From contig CAYXFU010000013.1 in assembly GCA_964464375.1 (NCBI GenBank), positions 30,432 to 94,431 of the forward strand: 64,000 nt of DNA, written 5' to 3'. The translations under genes were made by a program, and so were the position numbers. Source of the DNA: CAIOZA01 sp964464375 (GTDB taxonomy: Bacteria > Bacteroidota > Ignavibacteria > Kapaibacteriales > UBA2268). Shown in pieces: positions 8,962 through 16,071 of the stretch. The notes beneath the pieces are model-generated. The model saw nothing but the letters and a program-made list of their open reading frames with translations, was not told where the DNA came from and did not search any database. How positions within the stretch are numbered: the stretch's first letter is position 1; the number at the start of each line of letters is the position of its first letter.

Positions 8962-8997
8962 TAAAAAAGGGCTATCTAAATTTTCAGATTAGCCCTG
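8962..8997 (-). terminator. rho-independent terminator of the ssb operon
   Basis: The arms AGGGCTATCT (8968-8977) and AGATTAGCCCT (8986-8996) pair with one bulge around an 8-base loop. On the minus strand they are followed by a run of T. The hairpin lies 20 bases past the stop of the downstream ssb copy. Confidence 0.8.
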
Positions 8998-9017
8998 AGT
9001 TTTAAATATGATTCAAA

Positions 9018-9437
9018 TTAGAATGGGATATCATCATCATCTGTTGAAGATACTGTATCTTCTGAAACAGTTTTTTCTCCAAAAGATTCCGATGAACTGT
9101 AAGGTTTTGGATCTAGCAAAATAAGATCACGAGCTATTACTTCTGTGCGATAGTGAGTTACGCCATCTTTTTCATAACTGCGTGTTTGGTTTTTACCTTC
9201 AATTAGGATTTTGCTGCCTTTTTTTATATATTTTTGTGCTCTTTCTGCTAGAAAATCCCACATTACAACATTATGCCATTCTGTAGTTTCTTTCCATTCA
9301 CCTGTTGACTTATCCTTGTATCTCTCAGATGTTGCTAAACTAATCTTACACACCTGTGATCCAGAAGGAATCGTCTTGATTTCCGGTTCCTGACCTACAT
9401 TACCAATTAAAAGAACTTTGTTCATACTATTTGCCAT
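9018..9437 (-). CDS. ssb: single-stranded DNA-binding protein (canonical copy)
   Basis: A 139-residue SSB. The N-terminal OB-fold (about 4-110) carries the LIGNVGQ-PE start, the EWHNVVMWD centre and the RSYEKDG strand. A short acidic linker ends in the canonical tip DDDDIPF, which recruits repair and replication partners. The ATG at 9435-9437 has GGAG upstream. It is the second gene of a tandem pair, 37 bases behind the other ssb. With its complete tip it is the likely essential, genome-maintenance copy. Confidence 0.93.
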   Translation of the reverse strand: MANSMNKVLLIGNVGQEPEIKTIPSGSQVCKISLATSERYKDKSTGEWKETTEWHNVVMWDFLAERAQKYIKKGSKILIEGKNQTRSYEKDGVTHYRTEVIARDLILLDPKPYSSSESFGEKTVSEDTVSSTDDDDIPF

Positions 9438-9474
9438 GGTTTCTCCATTTTCGATATTTATTTAAAAAGGTTAG

Positions 9475-9933
9475 TTATTTGACTTCGTCAGTTAGATGTG
9501 TGTCGAAAACATCTTCAGCCGTTAAAAATTCATCTGATAAAAATTCAGATTCAAATGCTTCATTAAATACTTCTTCATTTATTGAAACTCCATCCTTCAT
9601 TTTACGTTCGAGTATAATCATATTCTGAGCAATAATTTCGGTAAAATGCTTTTTTTGTCCATCTTTTTCAAAAGTTCTGGTGCGAATTTTACCTTCCACA
9701 AAAATTCTATCACTTTTTTTCAATAATTGAGCGGCTATTTCAGCTAATCTATCCCACAAAACCACACTATGCCAATCAGTCACTTCCTGCCATTCATTAC
9801 GTTTATTCTTGTACGTTTCAGTTGTGGCTAACCTAATTGTGCAAACAGATGTTCCTTGTGGTGTTCTCCTTAATTCTGGATCCTTTCCAATATTTCCTAT
9901 GAGTGTAGCCCTATTCAAGCTTCGTGCTGACAT
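9475..9933 (-). CDS. second single-stranded DNA-binding protein, lacking the acidic tip
   Basis: A 152-residue SSB paralogue with a full OB-fold (LIGNIGKDPELR, DWHSVVLWDRLAE, RTRTFEKDG). The tail is acidic but ends LTDEVK, so the conserved DDDIPF-type interaction tip is absent. It can bind ssDNA but probably cannot dock the usual SSB partners. It may form mixed tetramers or serve a special role such as competence or replication of short ssDNA (inference). The start at 9933 is set by an AAGGAGAG Shine-Dalgarno six bases upstream. It is the first gene of the operon; a long palindrome and a TACTTTTG box lie just upstream. Confidence 0.9.
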   Translation of the reverse strand: MSARSLNRATLIGNIGKDPELRRTPQGTSVCTIRLATTETYKNKRNEWQEVTDWHSVVLWDRLAEIAAQLLKKSDRIFVEGKIRTRTFEKDGQKKHFTEIIAQNMIILERKMKDGVSINEEVFNEAFESEFLSDEFLTAEDVFDTHLTDEVK

Positions 9934-9993
9934 TAATTCTCTCCTTAGTATTATTAACTTTGCTTGGCTTCAATCAACAACCAACCTAAAATT

Positions 9994-10001
9994 CAAAAGT
10001 A
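9994..10001 (-). promoter_or_regulatory. candidate promoter -7 box of the ssb operon
   Basis: TACTTTTG on the minus strand fits TAnnTTTG and lies about 60 bases ahead of the first ssb start. The palindrome at 10009-10039 covers the region where a -33 element and operator would sit. Confidence 0.35.
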
Positions 10002-10008
10002 TAGACGA

Positions 10009-10039
10009 AGTTTCAAATAAATATTATTTATTTGAAACT
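10009..10039. promoter_or_regulatory. 31-base perfect palindrome, candidate operator of the ssb operon
   Basis: Two 14-base arms, perfect complements starting AGTTTCAAATAAAT, flank a 3-base centre (ATT). The element lies between the stop of the outer-membrane protein gene (10055) and the ssb promoter box. On the minus strand no T-run follows, so it is a poor terminator. Position and symmetry fit a repressor site over the -33 region. Confidence 0.45.
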
Positions 10040-10054
10040 AACCTAAGCGTAATA

Positions 10055-10870
10055 TTACCAATGCATAACTTGAAAGCCAATTCCGGGATAATTATCTAAT
10101 TCATTATAAAATTCACCATGTATGCTTCTCCCAGAAAAATAGTATGCTCCAACGAAAATTCCATAATGAGAACTAGTATAAAAAGTTAATCCTGCTTGTA
10201 TCGCATTTTGGGAAGCATATTTTCCATCAACTCCGACTAATTTAAAATCATAACCCATTGTTATCGCCAACCATGGATTTATTCTGTAATCATACTCGAT
10301 TCCCAGTTGTGGTATAAATGGATCGGGAGCTTTAGGCTTAGTCGAAAAAACGTAATTAACTCCCAGATAATATCGAAAATCTTTATAGTAATTCGCAAAT
10401 GTGATATCCAAAAACTCTCTTGAATATACAAAAGGTTCTTTAAGGAATTTATTCTCAAAAGTATATCCATCCACTAAATGAGATGATATATGAGCCAATC
10501 TGACTCTTGCTGTAGCTCTCTCAGATATGAAATTTAAATTCATAGAATAATTTACGCCAAAATAATAGTCCGATGTCTCAACAGGAAATTTGAAATTTCC
10601 CTCTGATCTAAGTCTTGTATATGTGAAAAAATCAGCACCTATTGCCGCTATACTGCCCGCACAAGGGAAACTCATTAAGTCAAACGTTGTACCTATATCA
10701 AGTCTTAATCTCTTATCTTTAAAATCGCCAATTGAACCGATTCGTCCTTCGTAAGGATTCGCAATTAATGGTTTAAATAGCAATCCATCATCGCCAAATA
10801 GGTTAAAAGAAAAAATATAAATTAAAACAATTATATTAGGGAATATTTTAAAGTTTCTATAAAGTTTCAT
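10055..10870 (-). CDS. outer-membrane beta-barrel protein, DUF1207-like
   Basis: About 271 residues from the ATG at 10870, preferred because AGGA lies nine bases upstream. The in-frame ATG at 10879 directly abuts that AGGA. A signal peptide (KIFPNIIVLIYIFSFNLFG) is followed by the FKPLIANPYEGR segment typical of DUF1207 proteins. Alternating aromatic/polar strands then end in an aromatic-rich C-terminus (FQVMHW), as expected for an outer-membrane barrel. The function of the family is unknown to me. The gene stands alone and is divergent from the UMF1 transporter operon. Confidence 0.65.
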   Translation of the reverse strand: MKLYRNFKIFPNIIVLIYIFSFNLFGDDGLLFKPLIANPYEGRIGSIGDFKDKRLRLDIGTTFDLMSFPCAGSIAAIGADFFTYTRLRSEGNFKFPVETSDYYFGVNYSMNLNFISERATARVRLAHISSHLVDGYTFENKFLKEPFVYSREFLDITFANYYKDFRYYLGVNYVFSTKPKAPDPFIPQLGIEYDYRINPWLAITMGYDFKLVGVDGKYASQNAIQAGLTFYTSSHYGIFVGAYYFSGRSIHGEFYNELDNYPGIGFQVMHW

Positions 10871-10926
10871 CAGGACCATTCCTAAAAGTTATGTTATTAT
10901 TTATTTTAATCAAATATTGTTCGTGC

Positions 10927-10934
10927 AAATATAC
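10927..10934 (-). promoter_or_regulatory. candidate promoter -7 box for the outer-membrane protein gene
   Basis: TATATTTG on the minus strand matches TAnnTTTG about 57 bases ahead of the 10870 start. No clear TTTG is seen at -33. Confidence 0.3.
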
Positions 10935-10987
10935 ATTATTTCTTATTTTTTTCTTATTTTCGATTTTCCTTTTATAATAAATTTATA

Positions 10988-12295
10988 ATGATTAGTACAA
11001 AGAAAGAAAGAATTGGCTGGTATTTTTACGATTTTGCCAATTCAGCATTCTATACAACAGTTATTACTGTATTTATTGGTCCATATTTGACTGATATTGC
11101 ACAAAAAGCCGCTGATTTGTCTGGAAACCTGCATGTTTTAGGTATTCCAATTTATTATGGCTCATTATTCGCCTATGTTATAGCCTTGTCTGTCATTCTT
11201 CAAACACTATTTTTGCCTTTATTTGGTGCCGTAGCCGATTCAAAAGGTAACAAAAAAAGCCTACTTTTCATCTTTGCATTTCTTGGTTCATTTTCAACAA
11301 TGGCATTATTTTTCGTAAGCGGAAGTGATTATGTCCTTTGTAGCATATTGTTAATTATCTCGAATCTCAGTTTCGGAATCTCTGTTGTTATGTATAATTC
11401 ATACCTCAACGATATTGCCGAACCCGATAGGAGGGATGCAGTCTCATCTATCGGTTGGGCGATTGGGTACGTTGGTGGTGGATTACTCCTAGGATTGAAT
11501 CTCTTGTTGTTTACTATGAGAGATAACCTTGGTATCCCAACCGGTATGGCAATTAGGATCATCCTATGCTCAGCTGGTGCCTGGTGGGCAATATTTTCTC
11601 TAATTCCTCTACTGACTCTAAAGAGTAGAAAACCTTTAATAATATCGAAAAATGTTTCTTTTACTGCACCATTTAAAAAGTTAATTGAAACTATTAAAAA
11701 CTCAAAAAAATATCCGCAATCATTATTGTTTTTAGCGGCTTATTTGTTCTATAATGACGGCATTCAATCTGTAATCGCCATCTCATCTGTCTTTGCAGCA
11801 AAAGAGATTCATCTTAGCATGGATATCCTTACAATTGTTATATTGATTGTTCAGTTTGTAGCTATCATTGGTGCATTATTCTTTAATTTTCTTTCTAAAA
11901 AATATGGATCAAGAAATTCTATTATGTTTTCATTAGTTCTTTGGATTGCTGTAGTTGTCTATGCTTTTGGATTTCTTCATACACAAAATGAATTTATCGT
12001 ATTAGCAATGGTAATTGGTTTAGTTCTTGGTGGCTCCCAGGCTCTAAGCCGTTCACTTTTCTCACTTATCATACCCAAAGGTATGGAAGCCGAATATTAT
12101 AGTTTATATGAAGTTAGTGAAAGGGGAACCAGTTGGATGGGCCCGATTCTATTTGGATTATCCCTCCAATTTACTCAATCTTACAGAATTGCAATTCTTT
12201 CTTTAATTGTATTCTTTGTTATTGGATTAATTCTACTCTCTAAATTCAATTTAAATAAGGCTTTATTTAAAATCAATAACGATGGTGTTCAATGA
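10988..12295 (+). CDS. MFS transporter, UMF1 (Atg22-like) family
   Basis: A 435-residue inner-membrane protein with about 12 hydrophobic helices. The N-terminus contains the UMF1 signature GWYFYDFANSAFYTTV (residues 9-24). Helix 7 carries YNDG, and a G-x(2)-LGGSQA-x-SRS segment lies in helix 10, all typical of bacterial Atg22-like proteins. In fungi Atg22 exports amino acids from the vacuole; the bacterial substrate is not known. Its stop overlaps the next start by four bases (ATGA), so it heads an operon of small protein, GT4 and T9SS cargo. That link suggests export or recycling connected with surface glycans, which is inference. Confidence 0.83.
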   Translation: MISTKKERIGWYFYDFANSAFYTTVITVFIGPYLTDIAQKAADLSGNLHVLGIPIYYGSLFAYVIALSVILQTLFLPLFGAVADSKGNKKSLLFIFAFLGSFSTMALFFVSGSDYVLCSILLIISNLSFGISVVMYNSYLNDIAEPDRRDAVSSIGWAIGYVGGGLLLGLNLLLFTMRDNLGIPTGMAIRIILCSAGAWWAIFSLIPLLTLKSRKPLIISKNVSFTAPFKKLIETIKNSKKYPQSLLFLAAYLFYNDGIQSVIAISSVFAAKEIHLSMDILTIVILIVQFVAIIGALFFNFLSKKYGSRNSIMFSLVLWIAVVVYAFGFLHTQNEFIVLAMVIGLVLGGSQALSRSLFSLIIPKGMEAEYYSLYEVSERGTSWMGPILFGLSLQFTQSYRIAILSLIVFFVIGLILLSKFNLNKALFKINNDGVQ

Positions 12296-12699
12296 ACCTT
12301 TTGTTAATTATATCCGGTAATGCTGATAGTATTCTTAACCAACTCAATGAGGATATTAATTCATTTGATATAGTTAAAATCGATGAGAAGGATCTTTCCA
12401 GAAAGAGCTTGATAATCAATCTCCTGAAAGCAAAGAAATATAACAAGATTATATTTGGTACTCTTGATATAGAATTTCAAAGATTTAATTTCTTTATAAG
12501 CATATATCTTATTCTTTCCGGATATTCAAAAGGTATCTTAGCTGATAATTATGGTAACAGTAGAAAATATAGTCCTATTGCATTCATATTTAAAGATTTA
12601 TCTCTGTTTACTTTAGAATTATTTCTTAGTTCTCTGGTTATATTATATCATTACATTAAATACCCTATTATCAAAAGTTTATGGAAATCGAAAAGCTAA
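12292..12699 (+). CDS. small hypothetical membrane-associated protein
   Basis: A 135-residue protein I do not recognise. The first 30 residues look like a Rossmann-type beta-strand start (LLLIISGNAD). Two hydrophobic stretches follow (about 66-78 and 103-122), then a Lys-rich tail. It is locked into the operon: ATGA overlap with the transporter upstream and a 19-base overlap with the glycosyltransferase downstream. The tight coupling argues it is real and works with its neighbours. It might be a reduced glycosyltransferase-like or membrane-docking subunit, but no motif proves this. Confidence 0.6.
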   Translation: MNLLLIISGNADSILNQLNEDINSFDIVKIDEKDLSRKSLIINLLKAKKYNKIIFGTLDIEFQRFNFFISIYLILSGYSKGILADNYGNSRKYSPIAFIFKDLSLFTLELFLSSLVILYHYIKYPIIKSLWKSKS

Positions 12700-13889
12700 A
12701 AATATTATTTTGGCGTACTGAGTTTTACGGTGCCGTTACAACCGGTGGAGTTGCCGGAATGCACCGCGGTATGATTAATGCTTTGAATGAACTTGGTCAT
12801 GAATCTGTATTTGCTACATCTGGTAGGTTGCAACTTCCTGAATATGTTAATCAATACTACATACCATATAATAAATTATTTAGAAATTTGCCGGAAGTAT
12901 TAACATTACCATATATTAACAAATCGGTTTCATCTGTAAAATCAATTATCAACAAAGAAAACCCTGACTTCTTGTTTATGCATCACCATGATTTTACTAT
13001 CGGCGGAGCAAAGATTAAGCGCGATACTGGCATCCCATTTCTTCTTCACTGCGATTTTATACAACAGTGGGTGAAAAAGTACTGGGGAAAATTATACTTC
13101 CCACATCTCCTCAAATGGGCTGAAGAAATCCAATGGGAAAATGCTGATGCAATTTTTGTTATTTCTGAAGTTGCTAAAAAAATTATGTCATCAGAGTATG
13201 GTGTCAATCCTGACAAAATCGTAGTTAATCCAAATGGAGTCAATACTGATTTCTTCAAATTCTCTCCAGAAAGTCGCGATATTATCAGAAAGAAACTAGG
13301 TATCGAAAGCAAGTTCGTTAATGGATTTGCCGGAAGTTTTGGTGTTTATCATGGCATCGAGTACTTGGCTCAGGCTGTTAAATCTACCGTCAGACAACTC
13401 CCTGAAGCCATTTTCCTATTTATCGGTGATGGTGAGCTTAGAGGCAAAGTTGAGCAGATAATCAAAGATGATAATGTTCAGAATCATGTCATTTTCACCG
13501 GGATGGTGCCTTATGAGGAAGTTCCCAAATATCTGAGTGCCTGCGATGTACTTCATTCACCTTGTATCAATAACGAAGATAGTTCTGAATATTTCGGATC
13601 TCCTACAAAACTCTTCGAATACATGGGAATGGGTTTACCAATAGTAGCAACTTCGGTAGGTCAGCAAACTGATGTAATTCAAGATAATTACAACGGTGTG
13701 TTGATAAATGAGAAAAATCCCGAAGAAATATCAAATGCAATCGTTAACTTACATAACAATAAAGATAATGCAGAAAATTTAGGTAAGAACTCCAGAAGAG
13801 ATGCCGTCCAAAAATGGGACTGGAAAAACAACGTAAATCGGATAATTGAGACATATAAAAAAATAAAAATAAATCAAGGTGTGCTATGA
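12681..13889 (+). CDS. glycosyltransferase family 4 (GT-B fold)
   Basis: A 402-residue GT-B enzyme. An N-terminal acceptor domain begins at the GGVAGMHRG loop. The C-terminal donor-binding half carries GSFGVYHGIEYL and ends in the GT4 motif E-x(7)-E (SSEYFGSPTKLFEYMGMGLP). There is no signal or membrane helix, so it works on the cytoplasmic face. The ATG lies inside the preceding small gene, and its stop overlaps the next start (ATGA at 13886-13889). Retaining sugar transfer from a nucleotide sugar is expected; the acceptor is unknown. The operon partner is a secreted protein, so surface glycan or glycoprotein assembly is plausible. Confidence 0.88.
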   Translation: MEIEKLKILFWRTEFYGAVTTGGVAGMHRGMINALNELGHESVFATSGRLQLPEYVNQYYIPYNKLFRNLPEVLTLPYINKSVSSVKSIINKENPDFLFMHHHDFTIGGAKIKRDTGIPFLLHCDFIQQWVKKYWGKLYFPHLLKWAEEIQWENADAIFVISEVAKKIMSSEYGVNPDKIVVNPNGVNTDFFKFSPESRDIIRKKLGIESKFVNGFAGSFGVYHGIEYLAQAVKSTVRQLPEAIFLFIGDGELRGKVEQIIKDDNVQNHVIFTGMVPYEEVPKYLSACDVLHSPCINNEDSSEYFGSPTKLFEYMGMGLPIVATSVGQQTDVIQDNYNGVLINEKNPEEISNAIVNLHNNKDNAENLGKNSRRDAVQKWDWKNNVNRIIETYKKIKINQGVL

Positions 13890-15250
13890 AATTGAAATTT
13901 GTATTTATTATTCTTCTTCTAGTAAATTTATTATCGGCAGTTCCACCAAAATTACTAGCTGATAATGAGGTGGTTTGGACTTATTATGTACAGAATTTTA
14001 TGCAAGATCAGATATACGAAGCAAAAATATCGCCTGACAGCAAGTATATCGCAGTTTCTGATAATAATTATTCAGATTCAATCTCTTTCAAGTTATTGAA
14101 TATTGCTGATGGTACCGTTTATAAAAATATAATAGGAGCAGACACAAATGGTGTTTATAATATTGTATGGATAAACGATTCTCTTATTGCCGGAGAGTAT
14201 TCGGCTAAATCTAATTCAATTAGAATATGGAATATTAATTCTGGTCAAAATATTCATACTTTCACTGATAGTATGTTTAATTTGTCTCATGGATGGTATA
14301 GTCAAGACGTGCAATACTGTCAAAATGGAAGATTATTTATAAATTATGCCAATGATTCATCGTATTTGGGAGATATGAATAAGAGGATATATGTTTATCC
14401 ATTTGATTCTGTAATTGTAATCAATACCAATAACTGGCAAATTGAAAGAAAATTCAGTGCAAATCGTGTTTTTATCAGACCATCTCCAGAATGTAGCTAT
14501 TATCTTGTCGAAGGATATAGAGACAACAATGGTACAAATGAATTTAGCTTTCTATTTTATGACATATACACGGACAGTCTCTTATGGCATTTTGATCCGC
14601 CTGACCATTTTGTCAGAACTGGAAAAGATTTGGGAATTAGTCCTGACGGGGAATACTTAATTTATGATTTAAGAGATTCGGTGGTAAGAGTTATTAATTA
14701 TCAAAACCATTCTTCCGATTCTATTAAATTAATGTGGAATCATATTTACAACTCTTCAATTTGTTTTTCTCCATCCAACAATAAATATATGATAGTTGGA
14801 ACATCTGATAATAATTTTCACGAATTCGGAATGTTTAATATTAATTCGGGAATTAAATTATTTTCTTTTTTTGATTCTACTACTGCTAATCTTGGTTTAG
14901 AAGCCTCAAAAGATTCACATTATGTGTTATCCGTATCAGCTAAAAGGTTGAGATTATTTAATATTGATTGGAATACAACATCAATTCAGGATTACAATAG
15001 AGATAATCCGAAATATTTATATCCCAATCCATCAACTGGTGATATCAACATTCCTATAGAAGATAATATTCAAGCATCGCAGATTGACTTATATGATATA
15101 GAGGGAAATCTAATTAAAACATTTTTGATTAATCCTTCAATTAATAGCACTTATCTGATAAGTAATAATGAAATTTTGAGTGGATCATATTTGATTCATG
15201 TTAAAACCGGATTATTGAATAAATCTTATAAAGTTATTATTAATAAATAA
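13886..15250 (+). CDS. secreted beta-propeller-like protein with T9SS sorting domain
   Basis: A 454-residue protein. It has a Lys-Leu-rich signal peptide (about 1-22) and a series of WD40/propeller-like blades with repeated ISPDGEYL/SPDSKYI turns (residues 45-370). A C-terminal type-A sorting domain begins YPNPSTGDI near 380 and ends with a basic strand. The sorting domain predicts passage through the T9SS and cell-surface anchoring or release. No catalytic motif is seen, so a binding or structural role is likely. It is the last gene of the UMF1-GT4 operon. The repeat island begins straight after its stop. Confidence 0.75.
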   Translation: MKLKFVFIILLLVNLLSAVPPKLLADNEVVWTYYVQNFMQDQIYEAKISPDSKYIAVSDNNYSDSISFKLLNIADGTVYKNIIGADTNGVYNIVWINDSLIAGEYSAKSNSIRIWNINSGQNIHTFTDSMFNLSHGWYSQDVQYCQNGRLFINYANDSSYLGDMNKRIYVYPFDSVIVINTNNWQIERKFSANRVFIRPSPECSYYLVEGYRDNNGTNEFSFLFYDIYTDSLLWHFDPPDHFVRTGKDLGISPDGEYLIYDLRDSVVRVINYQNHSSDSIKLMWNHIYNSSICFSPSNNKYMIVGTSDNNFHEFGMFNINSGIKLFSFFDSTTANLGLEASKDSHYVLSVSAKRLRLFNIDWNTTSIQDYNRDNPKYLYPNPSTGDINIPIEDNIQASQIDLYDIEGNLIKTFLINPSINSTYLISNNEILSGSYLIHVKTGLLNKSYKVIINK

Positions 15251-15368
15251 TGTGAGAAAAAAAATATATTCTATTTTTATTTCCTTTTAAAACCGTTTCT
15301 TTGAAAAAATCCCAACTATTATGCAAATTGCAATGTATTCTTTTCACTTCTTTTCAAGGAGGGATGGA

Positions 15369-15381
15369 TCGACGTAGTCGA
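15369..15381. repeat. GTA-loop mini-hairpin, variant 3
   Basis: A 5-bp stem TCGAC/GTCGA closes a GTA loop. It has the same architecture as the GCTMC/GKAGC hairpins further on but a different stem sequence. Confidence 0.5.
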
Positions 15382-15491
15382 GACGGGGTGGTAGTTGCAT
15401 TATTTCCCTCTCCGATTGTCGAAGAGGGTCAGGGTGAGGACAATTCAGTATTCATTAGTCATTGGTATTTGATCATTGTTCATTGAAATAA

Positions 15492-15504
15492 GCTACGTAG
15501 TAGC
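15492..15504. repeat. GTA-loop mini-hairpin GCTAC-GTA-GTAGC (copy 1)
   Basis: A perfect 5-bp stem with a 3-base loop, followed by GCGAAAT-type tail sequence. An identical copy lies at 15801-15813. Confidence 0.6.
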
Positions 15505-15543
15505 GAAATCTTAATAGAAAACAAATCAACAAAACATATCAAA

Positions 15544-15556
15544 GCTCCGTAGGAGC
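15544..15556. repeat. GTA-loop mini-hairpin GCTCC-GTA-GGAGC (copy 1)
   Basis: A perfect 5-bp stem with a 3-base loop. It differs from the hairpin at 15492 by a compensated A-T to C-G pair. The tail is GACAT. An identical copy lies at 15853-15865. Confidence 0.6.
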
Positions 15557-15702
15557 GACATATAAAAATCAAAAAAACAATGCAAATGATGCAAAAGTGC
15601 AATCACAAAAATTAGGTCATTGAAATAAAAGGTGGTTACGGCAATATAACATAACTCTATGTTCATTGAAATAGTGCCAATAGTGCCAAAAAAAGATGCA
15701 AT

Positions 15703-16011
15703 TTGCATTAATTCCCTCCCCAATTGTTTGGGAAAGTAAGGGTGAGGACTATTCTGTATTTTATTAGTCATTGGTATTTGATCATTGTTCATTGAAATAA
15801 GCTACGTAGTAGCGAAATCTTAATAGAAAACAAATCAACAAAACATATCAAAGCTCCGTAGGAGCGACATATAAAAATCAAAAAAACAATGCAAATGATG
15901 CAAAAGTGCAATCACAAAAATGATATCATTGAAATAAAAGGTGGTTACGGAAAAAATACATAGCTCTATGTTCATTGAGATAGTGCAAAAGATGCAATTC
16001 ACTTTCGAAAA
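15703..16011. repeat. 309-bp tandem repeat, copy 2
   Basis: Direct repeat of 15395-15702. The CCCTC hairpin (15714-15736) has changed by paired substitutions, while the central 158 bases are unchanged. The last 90 bases diverge and run into a separate 14-bp hairpin (16001-16031). The whole 15251-16071 gap holds no credible gene on either strand. Confidence 0.85.
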
Positions 16012-16031
16012 GATGCAATCTTTTTGAAAGT
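16001..16031. other. 14-bp stem hairpin with GCA loop
   Basis: ACTTTCGAAAAGAT pairs with the facing arm through 13 Watson-Crick pairs and one G-T, closing the 3-base loop GCA. It lies 41 bases past the deformylase stop, but no T-run follows on either strand. It looks like part of the repeat island or a processing signal rather than a simple terminator. Confidence 0.5.
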
Positions 16032-16071
16032 TGGCAAACAAACTCAAATTTTCAAAAAAACACCGTGATAT

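Larger units (their letters stand above)
15395..15702. repeat. 309-bp tandem repeat, copy 1
   Basis: It starts at TTGCATTATTTCCCTC and matches the copy beginning at 15703 with an offset of 308-309 bases. Bases 15454-15611 are identical to 15763-15920 (158 bases), while both ends are degenerate. Inside are a CCCTC hairpin (15406-15428), five TCATTGN heptads (15452-15486) and two GTA-loop hairpins (15492-15504 and 15544-15556). Short frames that cross it are not coding. Confidence 0.85.

Noticed and set aside
15301..15486. A plus-strand 61-codon frame in the repeat island
   Set aside because: It starts in the gap after the T9SS cargo gene and crosses hairpin elements; it has no credible start context.
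15526..15792. A minus-strand frame of 88 codons in the repeat island, and its partner at 15835-16047
   Set aside because: Both frames run through the 309-bp repeat and share the same 40-residue stretch because the DNA is repeated. They are rich in Phe, His and Leu without domain structure.
15395..16011. CRISPR array
   Set aside because: There are only two long units in tandem, without regular short repeats and unique spacers, and no cas genes in the window.
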